Notes: generated from the letters alone by a model not told the origin. A stretch of 64,000 bases of DNA from Bifidobacterium callimiconis (GCF_003952005.1 NZ_QXGJ01000010.1:1-64000), one strand, 5' to 3'; positions 26,997-36,559 are shown, counted from the first letter of the stretch. A program made the numbers and translations.

Positions 26997-29900
26997 ATGA
27001 GTGATTTGACTGCGCTGAATCTGGCACCGGGGAACCTTGTGGGGGGCTACACCCTCATCTCGCGTCTTGGGGGCGGTGCCATGGGTTCGGTGTGGCGGGT
27101 CAAGGACGATGGCGGCAACATCTACGCCATGAAGATCCTGCGTGATTCGTTGAACGACGACGGCGACGACAGCACCGAGGGCTTTCAGCAGGGCGGCGAG
27201 GACACGGCAGGCATGGCGCGCGAACGACTGCGCCGCGAGGCCGCCGCATTGCGCCGCGTGAACCACCCCGGCGTGTGCCAGATCGTGGATATGGAGTTGG
27301 ATGATTCGCTGGCGTTCATCGTCACCGAGCTCATCGAGGGCAAGAATCTGCGTGAGGACGTGCTGGCGAACGGCAAGTATGTGGCCGGCGATCTGGAACG
27401 ACTCACGCGCAAGCTGATCGACGCGGTGTCCGCCGTGCACAGGGCGGGCATCATTCACCGCGACATCAAGCCGACGAACGTGATGGTGTCGCGCACCGGC
27501 CCGGTGCTCGTGGACTTCGGCATCGCGATGGGCGAGGGCGAAAGTCATGTGACGCGCACCGGTCTGGTGATGGGCACGCCGGGCTTCATCGCCCCGGAGA
27601 TCATCGACGGCGCGGAATCCGACGAGACGACCGACTGGTGGAGCACGGCCGCGGTGCTTGCGTTCGCCGCCACCGGGCAGCCAGTGTTCGGGTCCAAGCC
27701 GATGATGGCGGTGCTGGAGCGCGCCGCGGCCGGCAATGCGAATCTCGCAGGACTGCCGCCGCGCACGACGGCCGCGTTCCGTAGTGCGCTGAGTCCGCGT
27801 CGCGAGGACCGATGCACGCCGATGGAACTGCTGCAGACCATCGAGCAGGAGGCGATGGTCCCGGAACTGTGGACGGGCGTGGAATCGGGAACGGAAGCCG
27901 GTTCCGTGGCGGCTATGGCGTCGCCTGCGGCGAGCGCGGCCGACGGTTTGGTGCAGTCGCCGCTATCGGGCAAGCCGATGCTCAGCGGTGCGATGCCGAC
28001 GGCCCTGCCGCCGTCGATTGCGCCGCAGTCCGAAGAGTCCGGCAAGACCGGAGAGGCCGGAGAGGAGTCGGACGGAAATCGCGATGTGAACGAGGGTGGC
28101 GAAGCCGGGGTGGTGCGCCCTTTTGGAAGAAGCTCTTCGGATAATCCGCGTTCGTTGTGGAAGGAGCTCGACGAACGCCGTGCCGCGCTGACGCAGGTGA
28201 TCGGCGTGAATTCGCCGTCCGCGATTGCCGCGCCGGCGGAGGGTGCCGACGATGCCAATGGTTCCGACGGCCTCAACGGCACCGACGACTTCGACAACGG
28301 CTTTGACGACGGCTTCGGTACCGATGACGAATGGAACGTCGATAAGCCGTCCATCGTGCTTGCCGGGCAGACCCGCGTGGTGCCGGTCGATCGTGCGCCA
28401 TCCGACAGTCCGGCGTTTCAGCCGGCCGATCCGCCGCTGCCTACTGGCCCGACGGCCACCGAACCGGCAACGCCTGACCCGGCACAGCCTAGTTCGGCAC
28501 AGTCTAGTTCGGCACAACCCGTGGACGCCGACGATCCGTTCCACGCGGCGCCGAAACCCTCAGCGGCGGCCGCAGCGTCCCTCGCACAGGTTCCGCGCGT
28601 GACTGCGTCGGCGGCCGGAGTGGCACGAAACGCCGCGATTCCGCCGACCGCCGCCACCACGACCATGCCGGCGAGCTACCCGGCGCCCGTGCATTCGTAT
28701 GACCAGCTTGACTGGCTGAAGGACGACGACAATACGTCGACGAACGTCATGCCGACGAATGCGAATCCCCTGCGTGATCTGCGCACGCTCGGCGACGAGC
28801 CGACGGAATCGGACGGCGAGCGCGGTGAGCTGGATCACCTGTTTGATTCCCTGCCGATCACGCCGGGAGGAGCCAACGCCGGCGATATGGTTTCCGGCAC
28901 CGGCGCACAGCCAGTCACGGCAGTATCGTCGCAGCCGTCCGCATCACAGACTGCCGTGCCGCGACCATCGGTGCCGCAGCCGCGGGAACCACGGCAGCCA
29001 GCCGACCGGCCGGACGAGACGCGCGCATTCGCCGCGCCGGCCATTCGTCCCGTCGACGCGCAGTCCGCACCGAATGTCGGTCGGACCGTACAGTCGACGT
29101 CGAATCCGTCAGCACCGAATCCGCGGCCCGCGCCGCGCACGGCGTCGTCGGATCTCGGCCAGACGCGCATCATCGGCCCCGATCCCGCGCTCGGCACCAC
29201 CACGCTGGTGCAGGCGCCGACCATCGGCGAACCGCTGCAGGAACCGCCGATCAGCGCGCCTCCCATCGCCGCGTCCACAACCGCCGTTCCCACCGCGTCG
29301 CAGACCGCCGTCATGCCGGACGTCGGTGACCTCGACGGCACGTCGGCGGACATGGACGCCACGCTGGTCTACGGACAGCCGCGTCAGGCACGTTCGACGC
29401 AGGGCCCGCAGGGTCAGGGATATCAGACGCCGTCGGAGCCGCAAGAACCGAATCCGAATCAGCGGCCTCAGGCGTACCCGCAGCCGGGGTACGGCCCGGA
29501 CCCGTACGCACAGCAGTACGGTCAGGCATCGTATGAACAGCAGCCGCAGTACGGTCAGCCGCAATACGACCAGTATGGCCAGCCCATCGCGCCGCCGTAT
29601 CCGCCGCAGCAACCGCAGCCGTATCAGCCGCGCGAGGGCCATGCCGACGCCATGCGTGACTGGTATATTCCGCGCGGCCGCATGATCATGTGTCTGCTGG
29701 CCGTGCCGTTGTGTCTGTTCGCGGCGAGCGTGCCGGCGGCCGGACTGATGTCGGCGGCGTTCCTGCTGTGGGCGTTCACGGTGATGGGATTGTCGCGCAA
29801 TTCGCAGCTGGAGCGTGAGGACAAACGCGGCGGTCTGCGCAAGGGCACCGACAGTGCGCTGATCGTCGGCGCCATGCCGTGGCATCTCATCAAGGGTCTG

Positions 29901-30404
29901 GCGCTGACCGTGGTGCCGACTCTGCTCATGCTGGCCCTGTTCATCGCGCTGACCGCGTTCCTCACCACGGCGCTGATGCTGCCGTCGGCCACCGGAATGA
30001 TCACGGCGTTCGGTACGCCGTTGCGTTTCCCGTTGCTGGCCGGTAGCGCGCTGTCGTCGTCCGGATTCACGCTGATGGCGTGCATGGCGGCCGCATGGTT
30101 CACGGCGGCGCTCGGCCCATATTCACGGTTCGCGCGACTTGGCGCAGGCACGTTGCGCGGCGATCTGGGCGCACCTTCGCCGTCGATCGACGCCAGTCTG
30201 GCGGAATCGTCAGTCGGGTTCAACGGGCCGAACGGATCAAACGGACCGGGACCGCTGCCGCCCGAGGAACAGGAACGGCTCGAACAGTCGGCGCATCGGC
30301 GCGGCTGGACACTCACGCTGATCTGGCTCGTGCTGATCCTCGCGGGCGTGGCCATGCTGCTCGCCGGCGGCAGCATCGACTGGGCGCCGATCCTGCTGGA
30401 CTGA
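26997..30404 (+). CDS. Membrane-anchored serine/threonine protein kinase
   Basis: A 1135-residue PknB-type kinase without PASTA repeats. The glycine-rich loop is SRLGGGAMGSVWRV, the Lys lies in YAMKILRD, the catalytic loop is HRDIKPTNVMVS (near residue 155), DFG is in VLVDFGIAMGEG, and the APE-region reads MGTPGFIAPEI. After about residue 280 comes a long Ala/Pro/Ser/Gln-rich disordered region ending in Tyr/Gln/Pro repeats (QYGQASYEQQPQYG). From about residue 893 there are four hydrophobic helices, the last (LTLIWLVLILAGVAMLLAG) near the C-terminus. A second helical pair lies between. Probably phosphorylates cell-wall or division proteins; targets unknown. CACAAT, 7 nt, ATG suggests a leaderless mRNA. 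Confidence 0.92.
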   Translation: MSDLTALNLAPGNLVGGYTLISRLGGGAMGSVWRVKDDGGNIYAMKILRDSLNDDGDDSTEGFQQGGEDTAGMARERLRREAAALRRVNHPGVCQIVDMELDDSLAFIVTELIEGKNLREDVLANGKYVAGDLERLTRKLIDAVSAVHRAGIIHRDIKPTNVMVSRTGPVLVDFGIAMGEGESHVTRTGLVMGTPGFIAPEIIDGAESDETTDWWSTAAVLAFAATGQPVFGSKPMMAVLERAAAGNANLAGLPPRTTAAFRSALSPRREDRCTPMELLQTIEQEAMVPELWTGVESGTEAGSVAAMASPAASAADGLVQSPLSGKPMLSGAMPTALPPSIAPQSEESGKTGEAGEESDGNRDVNEGGEAGVVRPFGRSSSDNPRSLWKELDERRAALTQVIGVNSPSAIAAPAEGADDANGSDGLNGTDDFDNGFDDGFGTDDEWNVDKPSIVLAGQTRVVPVDRAPSDSPAFQPADPPLPTGPTATEPATPDPAQPSSAQSSSAQPVDADDPFHAAPKPSAAAAASLAQVPRVTASAAGVARNAAIPPTAATTTMPASYPAPVHSYDQLDWLKDDDNTSTNVMPTNANPLRDLRTLGDEPTESDGERGELDHLFDSLPITPGGANAGDMVSGTGAQPVTAVSSQPSASQTAVPRPSVPQPREPRQPADRPDETRAFAAPAIRPVDAQSAPNVGRTVQSTSNPSAPNPRPAPRTASSDLGQTRIIGPDPALGTTTLVQAPTIGEPLQEPPISAPPIAASTTAVPTASQTAVMPDVGDLDGTSADMDATLVYGQPRQARSTQGPQGQGYQTPSEPQEPNPNQRPQAYPQPGYGPDPYAQQYGQASYEQQPQYGQPQYDQYGQPIAPPYPPQQPQPYQPREGHADAMRDWYIPRGRMIMCLLAVPLCLFAASVPAAGLMSAAFLLWAFTVMGLSRNSQLEREDKRGGLRKGTDSALIVGAMPWHLIKGLALTVVPTLLMLALFIALTAFLTTALMLPSATGMITAFGTPLRFPLLAGSALSSSGFTLMACMAAAWFTAALGPYSRFARLGAGTLRGDLGAPSPSIDASLAESSVGFNGPNGSNGPGPLPPEEQERLEQSAHRRGWTLTLIWLVLILAGVAMLLAGGSIDWAPILLD

Positions 30405-30602
30405 ACGTCGGTCGGTGCGCTCGCCGAACACCGCCAGGTGCAGCCGCACCCGCACCCAACCGTATGCCCGCTCCATACGGCAGCCGTGGATCGTGGGCAT
30501 CATCACCGTTTATTTACCCTCCACTGTTATATTGAGGCTGCTATACCGAGCCGGCAGCATCGTGCCGGAACCATTGAAAACCAAGGGAGCACGAGGCGAT
30601 CC

Positions 30603-31550
30603 ATGGCCAACAAGACGAAACCCACCAACCGTAAGGCGCGTCAGGCCGCCGAAGCGGCAGCCGCCAAGGCACGCGCGGAACAGGCGGAACGCGACCGCCG
30701 CAACCAGACCATCATCGGCATGGTGGTGGTGGCCATCGTGGTGGTCCTGGCCGCCGTGATCGGATTCAACGTGTGGAAGTCGAACCATCCCACGGCCAAC
30801 GCCGACGACGTCAACGCCGCATGGGCCAAGGTGGAGAAGGCCTCTCCCAAGCCGGCGAACGCCACCGACAAGGGCGGTTTCATCCTGTCGAAGGACGGCG
30901 TGAACAAGCCCGTGGACGGCGTGCCCACCGTGGCCGTATATATGGACTACATGTGCCCGGGCTGCGGCAGTTTCGAGCGCGCGCTGGGCGACACCTACGC
31001 GGAGCTGGTCGACGCCGGTCAGATCAATCTGGAGATCCATCCCAACGGATTCATGGACCGCTACTCCACCGACGAATACTCCACGCGCACGGCGAACGCC
31101 ACGATCGAACTCGTGGAGAACGATGACAACGTCGATCACATCCTCAAGTTCATCAGCCTGATGTACGCGGAGGACTTCCAGCCGAGCGAGAGCAACTACC
31201 AGTCGGTGAGCGACAACGACATCAAGAAGCAGATGATCGCGGCCGGCGTGAGCGAGAACGTGGCGGCCAAGGCCACCGACAAGGACTACGAGTACAAGAC
31301 CTGGGTCCAGGCCATGGCCGAGTACACGCCGCTGCGCAGCGAACTGTGGAACACCGAAGGCTCGCTCAAGGGGCAGATGACCACGCCGACGCTCACGTTC
31401 AACGGCAAGTACTGGAACCGTCAGGGCTTGGATTCCAGCGTGGATACGCGCACCGCGTTCCTCAAGGCGCTTGGTCTCGACTCCTCGCAGGTGGGACAGT
31501 CCGGCGTGGTTCCGGAGATCGGCGACAGCAAGGGTCCGCTCTACCCGTGA
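30603..31550 (+). CDS. Membrane-anchored DsbA-like thioredoxin-fold protein
   Basis: A 315-residue protein. A basic N-terminus (MANKTKPTNRKARQAAEAAAAK) precedes one membrane helix (IIGMVVVAIVVVLAAVIGFNVW, residues about 38-59), which leaves the rest outside. The redox site is YMCPGCGSFE (CPGC), and the DsbA helical insert and TPTLTFNGKYWN cis-Pro loop follow. It should form or shuffle disulfides in exported proteins, like the actinobacterial DsbA/Rv2969c class. GGGAGCACGAGG lies before ATG. The gene follows the kinase after about 200 nt and precedes tRNA-Thr. Confidence 0.88.
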   Translation: MANKTKPTNRKARQAAEAAAAKARAEQAERDRRNQTIIGMVVVAIVVVLAAVIGFNVWKSNHPTANADDVNAAWAKVEKASPKPANATDKGGFILSKDGVNKPVDGVPTVAVYMDYMCPGCGSFERALGDTYAELVDAGQINLEIHPNGFMDRYSTDEYSTRTANATIELVENDDNVDHILKFISLMYAEDFQPSESNYQSVSDNDIKKQMIAAGVSENVAAKATDKDYEYKTWVQAMAEYTPLRSELWNTEGSLKGQMTTPTLTFNGKYWNRQGLDSSVDTRTAFLKALGLDSSQVGQSGVVPEIGDSKGPLYP

Positions 31551-31616
31551 GCGTCTGCGAGCGCCAGTGGGCGCCCGTGGAAGCCCGTGACGTACCGGTA
31601 AATCCAGTTCATTCGT

Positions 31617-31622
31617 TATACT
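31617..31622 (+). promoter_or_regulatory. -10 element TATACT before tRNA-Thr
   Basis: TATACT lies 36 nt before the mature tRNA. No clear -35 hexamer is seen 17 nt further up. Confidence 0.4.
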
Positions 31623-31657
31623 GAATCTTCGTCCGCCGCGCGCCGCGTGACGGACAC

Positions 31658-31734
31658 GCCTCCTTAGCTCAGTTGGCCAGAGCAGCCGCCTTGTAAGCGG
31701 CAGGTCGTCAGTTCGAACCTGACAGGAGGCTCCA
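31658..31734 (+). tRNA. tRNA-Thr (anticodon TGT)
   Basis: Acceptor GCCTCCT/AGGAGGC with discriminator T and an encoded CCA (31,732-31,734). Anticodon loop CTTGTAA gives TGT, reading ACA/ACG. The TPsiC arm is TCAG-TTCGAAC-CTGA. Confidence 0.95.
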
Positions 31735-32029
31735 AGCCGATGCCCCCGTTATGAATAATTCATCGGCAATCTTCAACGCTCTCCGATGGTCGGAGACGAT
31801 CATGCATGGTCAGAATTGCACGAGACAATACCGCAATCATCATGTGCGATCCAAGTGCGAATCACATGTGAACCCGAACATTCACCCCATGCCCAACGGA
31901 CGTCGAAAACCCTTCTCTTCCCTACTGTCCGCAAGGAGAACACGCCGTAGGTGTTTCCCCATAAAGAGTGATATGGTTTACACGTTGAAGGTTTACAACG
32001 CCTGTAACCGAACGGGGATTTAAGACTTA
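31735..32029. other. Gene-poor stretch before the small RNA
   Basis: No gene is seen. It has two TTTACA hexamers (31,977 and 31,992), possible -35 or regulator sites for the small RNA. Confidence 0.4.
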
Positions 32030-32166
32030 CCGCGAGTAAGAACTCAGGAGCTTCCCCCATCAAAAACAGCTTCTGAGACATGGGACGGAGCATCCCCCAA
32101 CCCGCTCCGTCCGCGAGAGGGGCCGGAATCATCCCCCTTCTAAGCCGGCCCCTCTCCTTTTCTTCG
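32030..32166 (+). ncRNA. 6C-like small RNA with three C-rich loops
   Basis: Three hairpins in series carry a CCCCC run in the loop. Hairpin 1: TCAGGAGCT/AGCTTCTGA, loop with TCCCCC (32,044-32,076). Hairpin 2: GGACGGAGC/GCTCCGTCC, loop ATCCCCCAACCC (32,083-32,112). Hairpin 3: GAGAGGGGCCGG/CCGGCCCCTCTC, loop with ATCCCCC, then CTTTTC (32,115-32,160), a terminator. The actinobacterial 6C RNA family is defined by paired stem-loops with C-rich loops, so this is likely a member with a third hairpin and five rather than six Cs. C-rich loops can pair with Shine-Dalgarno sequences. The 5' end is estimated. Confidence 0.7.
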
Positions 32167-32213
32167 TTGATCCCCCTATTCCCCATCCTGTTATTTCCGT
32201 CATCTTGGTCGGT

Positions 32214-32326
32214 CACCTCATCCGTCAGCCTGCGGCTGCCACCTTCCTCTCAAGGGGAAGGCAGGTTTTTCTGATAATCCTTCCCCTCGAGGGGAAGGTG
32301 GCACGCGAAGCGTGACGGATGAGGTG
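32214..32326. repeat. Composite palindromic repeat, copy 6
   Basis: Perfect outer arms CACCTCATCCGTCA and TGACGGATGAGGTG, with an inner CCTTCCCCTCGAGGGGAAGG palindrome and an AGCCTGCGGCT hairpin. It follows the small RNA. Confidence 0.8.
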
Positions 32327-32348
32327 TTCAACCAACCACCGAACCGTC

Positions 32349-32579
32349 GATCTGGGCATATCGGAACCGGATCTGGGTATATCGGGACCGGATCTGGGTA
32401 TATCGGGACTGATATCTGGGTCTATCCGGTCGATATCTCTGGGTCAAACCGGTCCATATAAGCGGATCTGGGTATATCCGTATCATGAACCGTGCCGATT
32501 GGGGGTCCTTATGATGCGGATATACCCAGAGTCGGTTCGGATCCGGTCCGAGGTCGGTTCAAATCCAGCCCAGATCCGG
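32349..32579. repeat. Phased 21-bp repeats of TCTGGGTATATCGG with inverted copies
   Basis: TCTGGG blocks begin at 32,351, 32,372, 32,393, 32,415, 32,438 and 32,467, spaced 21-23 bp, then 29. Inverted copies (CCCAGA) lie at 32,525 and 32,569. The copies at 32,467-32,486 and 32,511-32,530 can pair over 20 bp. The stretch precedes the Rpf-like gene by 125-350 bp. Confidence 0.8.
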
Positions 32580-32703
32580 TCCCATGGCCGGCGATCAGCG
32601 CCGAAATTGTGCGGATTCGGCGTCCGCGGTCCACGAAACACGGGCTGTCAAGGTTGGCACCATACAATGAGGGTTGGTTTCTATAGTTCTTCAGGAGGAT
32701 TTG

Positions 32704-34359
32704 ATGGCACGTAGGTGGACTCCGCAACGTTTTCAGGCGCGTCGCCGTATTCGTGTGGCGGCTTGCGCCGCAGCGGTGACCGTGGCGTGCATGGCGAGCT
32801 TCCTGGTCGGCACGCACAAAACCGTTGCGCTTGAGGTGAACGGCAAGACCGAGACCGTGCAGACGTACGCGATGAGCGTGGACCGTCTGCTGCAGGAGCA
32901 GGGCGTGGCCGTGAAGACCCACGACATCGTCACGTCGTCGAGCGGCAACGCGCTGGCCAACCATGCGGTGGTGAAGGTGCAGAGCGCGTATCAGGCGACG
33001 ATCACCATCGAAGGCAAGGACGTGCCGTTCTGGACGATCGCCACGAGCGCCGACCAGCTGCTCGGCTTCTTCCAGGACAACGAGAACGCGGCCAGCCAGG
33101 TCACGGTGAACATTCAGAACGTGTACAACCAGTTGACGGGCGGATTCGTGATCAACGCCAACGGTCCGGTGACCGTGGTGGCCGACGGCAAGTCCAGCGA
33201 GGCGCCAAACGGCAAGCTGCCCGCCGCGTCGATCCTTGATTCCAAGGGCATCGTGCTCGGCAAGGAGGATCGCGTGAGCGTGGAAAAGGACGGCGATCAG
33301 ACCGTGCTTCGCGTCAAGCGCGTCACCCATGGCGAGACCACCAAGACCGTGGAGATCCCGTTCGTCACGCAGACGATCGTGGACGATACGCTGCAGCCCG
33401 GCGAGACCGTGGTCCGCCAGCAGGGCCAGAACGGCGAGAAGACGCAGACCTACAACACCACGTTCGTGGACGGCCAGGCCGAATCCGCGGTACTGCTCAA
33501 GGAGACGACCACCAAGGAGGCCGTGAACCAGGTGGTGGCCGTGGGTCCAGAGAAGACCGAGGAGACGCCGAGCGACAACTCGAGCAGCGACTCGAACTCC
33601 AACGATTCCAACAAGTCCGATAACAAGTCGGATTCCAACAAGACCGACTCCAAGTCCGACAGCTCCGACAAGAACTCGTCCGATTCCAGCTCGTCCAAGC
33701 CGAGCAGCAAGCCCAGCTCGTCGGCGTCCTCGTCGGCGTCATCTTCATCGAAGCCGAGCGAATCGGCATCGTCTAAGCCGTCGAGCTCCCCGAGCCAGTC
33801 GGAAACCAGCAAGCCGGCGGAGACGCCCACGCAGAAGCCGACCCAGAACACGAACAACAACTCGTCGAACAATTCGAGCAACAGCAACTCGAACAGCTCG
33901 AACTCCGGATCGAACAACTCCTCCAACTCCGGCAGCTCCAACAACAATTCGTCGAGCAATAATTCGAACTCCGGCTCGTCGAGCAACTCCGGCTCGTCGA
34001 ATTCCGGCAGCTCCTCCAACTCGGGCAGCAGCTCGAGCGGTCTGTGGCACGCCTCCCCGTCCGCGGCGCAGACCTACGCCCGCGGCGCCGTGGCGCAGTA
34101 CGGCTGGGGCGGCACCAACTTCGACTCGCTGGTGAAGCTGTGGAACAAGGAGTCCGGCTGGAGCTGGAGCGCGGAGAACAAGTCCTCTGGCGCGTACGGC
34201 ATCCCGCAGTCGCTGCCCGGCAGCAAGATGGCCACGTTCGGCGCCAACTGGAAGGACGACGCCGCCATCCAGATCAACTGGGGTCTGAGCTACATCTCCG
34301 GTCGCTACGGCAACCCCGACACCGCCTGGGCGCACTCGCAGAAGACCGGCTGGTACTAA
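32704..34359 (+). CDS. Rpf-like secreted muralytic factor (DUF348-G5-transglycosylase)
   Basis: A 551-residue exported protein. Residues 1-40 form a signal anchor (RRIRVAACAAAVTVACMASFLVG). A DUF348 unit follows (ALEVNGKTETVQTYAMSVDRLLQEQGV), then a second, weaker one. The G5 domain lies about 200-280 (KTVEIPFVTQTIVDDTLQPGETVVRQQGQNG). A long Ser/Asn/Lys-rich linker of about 170 residues spans the wall. The C-terminal 90 residues have the lysozyme/Rpf-like core NKESGWSWSAENKSSGAYGIPQSLPGSKM with a likely catalytic Glu. This is the layout of RpfB-type resuscitation factors, which cut peptidoglycan. AGGAGG lies 6 nt before ATG. Upstream are phased repeats and the small RNA. Confidence 0.88.
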   Translation: MARRWTPQRFQARRRIRVAACAAAVTVACMASFLVGTHKTVALEVNGKTETVQTYAMSVDRLLQEQGVAVKTHDIVTSSSGNALANHAVVKVQSAYQATITIEGKDVPFWTIATSADQLLGFFQDNENAASQVTVNIQNVYNQLTGGFVINANGPVTVVADGKSSEAPNGKLPAASILDSKGIVLGKEDRVSVEKDGDQTVLRVKRVTHGETTKTVEIPFVTQTIVDDTLQPGETVVRQQGQNGEKTQTYNTTFVDGQAESAVLLKETTTKEAVNQVVAVGPEKTEETPSDNSSSDSNSNDSNKSDNKSDSNKTDSKSDSSDKNSSDSSSSKPSSKPSSSASSSASSSSKPSESASSKPSSSPSQSETSKPAETPTQKPTQNTNNNSSNNSSNSNSNSSNSGSNNSSNSGSSNNNSSSNNSNSGSSSNSGSSNSGSSSNSGSSSSGLWHASPSAAQTYARGAVAQYGWGGTNFDSLVKLWNKESGWSWSAENKSSGAYGIPQSLPGSKMATFGANWKDDAAIQINWGLSYISGRYGNPDTAWAHSQKTGWY

Positions 34360-34419
34360 AGAGCACAGAGCCGATCAACCGACCCTGACCACACCGACAT
34401 CACGTAGTACGAGAGCGAT

Positions 34420-35379
34420 ATGACGAACACCACGGCCGGCAATCCCGGCAATGCGCACACCACCGAATCCGCCGCACATCAGGCCGACATCGACGACAGC
34501 GGACTGCTCGGCGCGGCCGACATCCGTCGCATCGCCGCCGAAGCCGGCATCACCCCCACCAAGAAGTTCGGACAGAACTTCGTGATCGACCCCGGCACCG
34601 TGCGCCGCATCGCCCGCACCGCCGAGATCGGCGAAGGCGATCAGGTGATGGAGGTGGGCCCCGGCCTCGGCTCGCTCACCCTCGCACTGCTGGAGACCGG
34701 CGCGCACGTGACCGCCGTGGAGATCGACCCGCCGCTGGCCGAACGCATCCCCAACACCGTGGCCGAACGTATGCCGGACGCCGCCGCACGGTTCAACGTG
34801 ATCAACAAGGACGCGCTCAAGGTCACGCCCGACGACACCCCGCAGCTCGCGGCCGCCGAATCGTTCACGCTCGTGGCCAACCTGCCGTACAACGTGGCCA
34901 CGCCGATCATCATCACCCTGCTCGAACGCTATCCGAACCTGGACAGCTTCGTGGTGATGGTGCAGAAGGAGGTGGCCGACCGCCTCACCGCGCAGCCCGG
35001 CAGTAAGATCTACGGCACCCCCACCGCCAAGCTCCACTGGTTCGGCACGTCCGAACGCGCCGGCATCATCGGCCGCAACGTGTTCTGGCCCGCACCGAAC
35101 GTGGATTCCGCACTCGTCAAGTTCACGCGCACACACACCGACCGCACCGACGCCGACGTGGCCGCCCGCGAGCGCACGTTCGCATTGGTCGACGCCGCGT
35201 TCGCCCAGCGCCGTAAGACGCTCAACGCCGCATTGAAGAAGATCATGCCCAAGGAGGCGTTCGCATTGGCCGGCATCGATCCGACGCTGCGCGGCGAGAC
35301 GCTGACGATCGATCGGTTCGCCGCGCTCGCCGAGGCCGCGGCCCGCATCGAGGCGGATACGGACGGCAAGGAGGCCTGA
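34420..35379 (+). CDS. rsmA: 16S rRNA (adenine(1518)-N6/adenine(1519)-N6)-dimethyltransferase
   Basis: A 319-residue KsgA/RsmA enzyme that dimethylates two adjacent adenines at the 3' end of 16S rRNA. The SAM site is VMEVGPGLGSLTLALLETGAHVTAVEID, the acceptor loop NLPYNVATP, and ITPTKKFGQNFVIDPG is the family N-terminal signature. An N-terminal extension of about 30 residues is variable. The gene ends in TGATG, overlapping ispE by one base, so the two are translationally coupled; the pair rsmA-ispE is usual in actinobacteria. Confidence 0.95.
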   Translation: MTNTTAGNPGNAHTTESAAHQADIDDSGLLGAADIRRIAAEAGITPTKKFGQNFVIDPGTVRRIARTAEIGEGDQVMEVGPGLGSLTLALLETGAHVTAVEIDPPLAERIPNTVAERMPDAAARFNVINKDALKVTPDDTPQLAAAESFTLVANLPYNVATPIIITLLERYPNLDSFVVMVQKEVADRLTAQPGSKIYGTPTAKLHWFGTSERAGIIGRNVFWPAPNVDSALVKFTRTHTDRTDADVAARERTFALVDAAFAQRRKTLNAALKKIMPKEAFALAGIDPTLRGETLTIDRFAALAEAAARIEADTDGKEA

Positions 35380-36407
35380 TGACCGCACCCAGCATCATGA
35401 ACAGCGTTGATTCCACCGAATCGGCGGGCACGCCAACGCCGGCCGTGGTTCCCGCGCGCTCGCCCGAATCCGGTTCCACGGAATCCACGGAACCGTTGAA
35501 CTCCGTACGCGTGGAATGCCCGGCCAAGACCAACCTCACCCTGCGCGTGGGCGAATCCCGCGCCGAATGGGGCGGCCGTCACCGGCTCGACACCATCTAC
35601 TGCGGCGTGGGCATCTACGACACGGTCACCGTCACGCGCAAGGCGCCCGGCACCGGATTCAGTCTCGAACTCGCCGGCAGCCATCTGGGCGATCTGGCGC
35701 TCGATCATGCCGACATGCGCCGCAATCACGCCGTCATGGCGTTGTTCGCGCTCGCCGAGGCGGCCGGTCAGTCCACCGACGTGGGAATCACGCTGGAGAA
35801 GCGCATTCCCGTGGGCGCGGGGCTTGGCGGGGGCTCCAGCGACGCTGCGGGCACACTGCTCGCGCTGAACCGCCTGTGGGGTCTGAACTGGCCGGTCGAG
35901 CGTCTGCGCCCGATCGCCGCGAAACTCGGCGCGGACATGCCGTTCTGTCTTGCCGGCGGACTTGCGCACGGCACGGGCTACGGCGAGGTCATCGAAACCG
36001 TGGATGCCGGCCATCCCGACATTCTGCCCGGCATGCTCGGATGCATGGTCGTGGGCGCATACAACACGCAGCTGAGCACGCCTGACGTCTACCGCATGTT
36101 CGACGCGATCGGCGCGGGCACGAGCACGGACGCCGGCGTGAACAACGCGGGCGGCACAGGATTCACGTTCACGGCCAACGATCTGCAAAACGCCGCCGTC
36201 ACCCTGCATCCACGTTCCGGCGAAGCCATCCGTGCCGCATTGGAGGCCGGCGCCACCGCCGCGTTCGTCTCCGGCTCCGGCCCGTCCGTGGTGGCCTGCG
36301 TACCTGATGAGACCGTATCCGCCGCCGTCTGCCGTGCCTGGATCAACGGCCGTCACGTCGACCGCCTCTTCGAGACCACCGCCCCGGTAACGCCCATCAT
36401 CTCCTAG
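35379..36407 (+). CDS. ispE: 4-diphosphocytidyl-2-C-methyl-D-erythritol kinase
   Basis: A 342-residue GHMP kinase of the MEP isoprenoid pathway. VPVGAGLGGGSSDAAGTLLALN is the ATP-binding loop. The N-terminal VRVECPAKTNLTLRVGESRAEWGGRH is the substrate strand, and FVSGSGPSVVAC the C-terminal GHMP motif. A serine/proline-rich N-terminal tail of about 40 residues precedes the domain; the second in-frame ATG (35,397) is an alternative start. A GGAGG lies 5 nt before the overlapping ATG at 35,379. Confidence 0.94.
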   Translation: MTAPSIMNSVDSTESAGTPTPAVVPARSPESGSTESTEPLNSVRVECPAKTNLTLRVGESRAEWGGRHRLDTIYCGVGIYDTVTVTRKAPGTGFSLELAGSHLGDLALDHADMRRNHAVMALFALAEAAGQSTDVGITLEKRIPVGAGLGGGSSDAAGTLLALNRLWGLNWPVERLRPIAAKLGADMPFCLAGGLAHGTGYGEVIETVDAGHPDILPGMLGCMVVGAYNTQLSTPDVYRMFDAIGAGTSTDAGVNNAGGTGFTFTANDLQNAAVTLHPRSGEAIRAALEAGATAAFVSGSGPSVVACVPDETVSAAVCRAWINGRHVDRLFETTAPVTPIIS

Positions 36408-36441
36408 TTTCGGATTCACCGCGCGTCTGTTCCCATACGCC

Positions 36442-36474
36442 CCGGGTGTTCCCCTCCCCCGAAGGGAGAACGTA
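36442..36474. repeat. Short remnant of the palindromic repeat
   Basis: TGTTCCCCTCCCCCGAAGGG then AGAACG, a reduced version of the CTCCC/GGGAG block. It lies between ispE and the LytR_C gene. Confidence 0.45.
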
Positions 36475-36559
36475 AGCATCAGCGCCAACCCCAAAGGACC
36501 GTCAGGCAGTCGGGTTAATGTGTAATGCAATCACAGACAGACAAGGAGCTAGGACCGTC

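Noticed and set aside
31921..32040. c-di-AMP (ydaO) riboswitch before the Rpf-like gene
   Set aside because: Such switches precede some actinobacterial rpf genes, but I could not find the conserved core here, and the C-loop RNA with its terminator lies between.
32319..32714. Small protein with DLGIS repeats
   Set aside because: The frame is only the translation of the phased 21-bp DNA repeats; no ribosome site, no other evidence.
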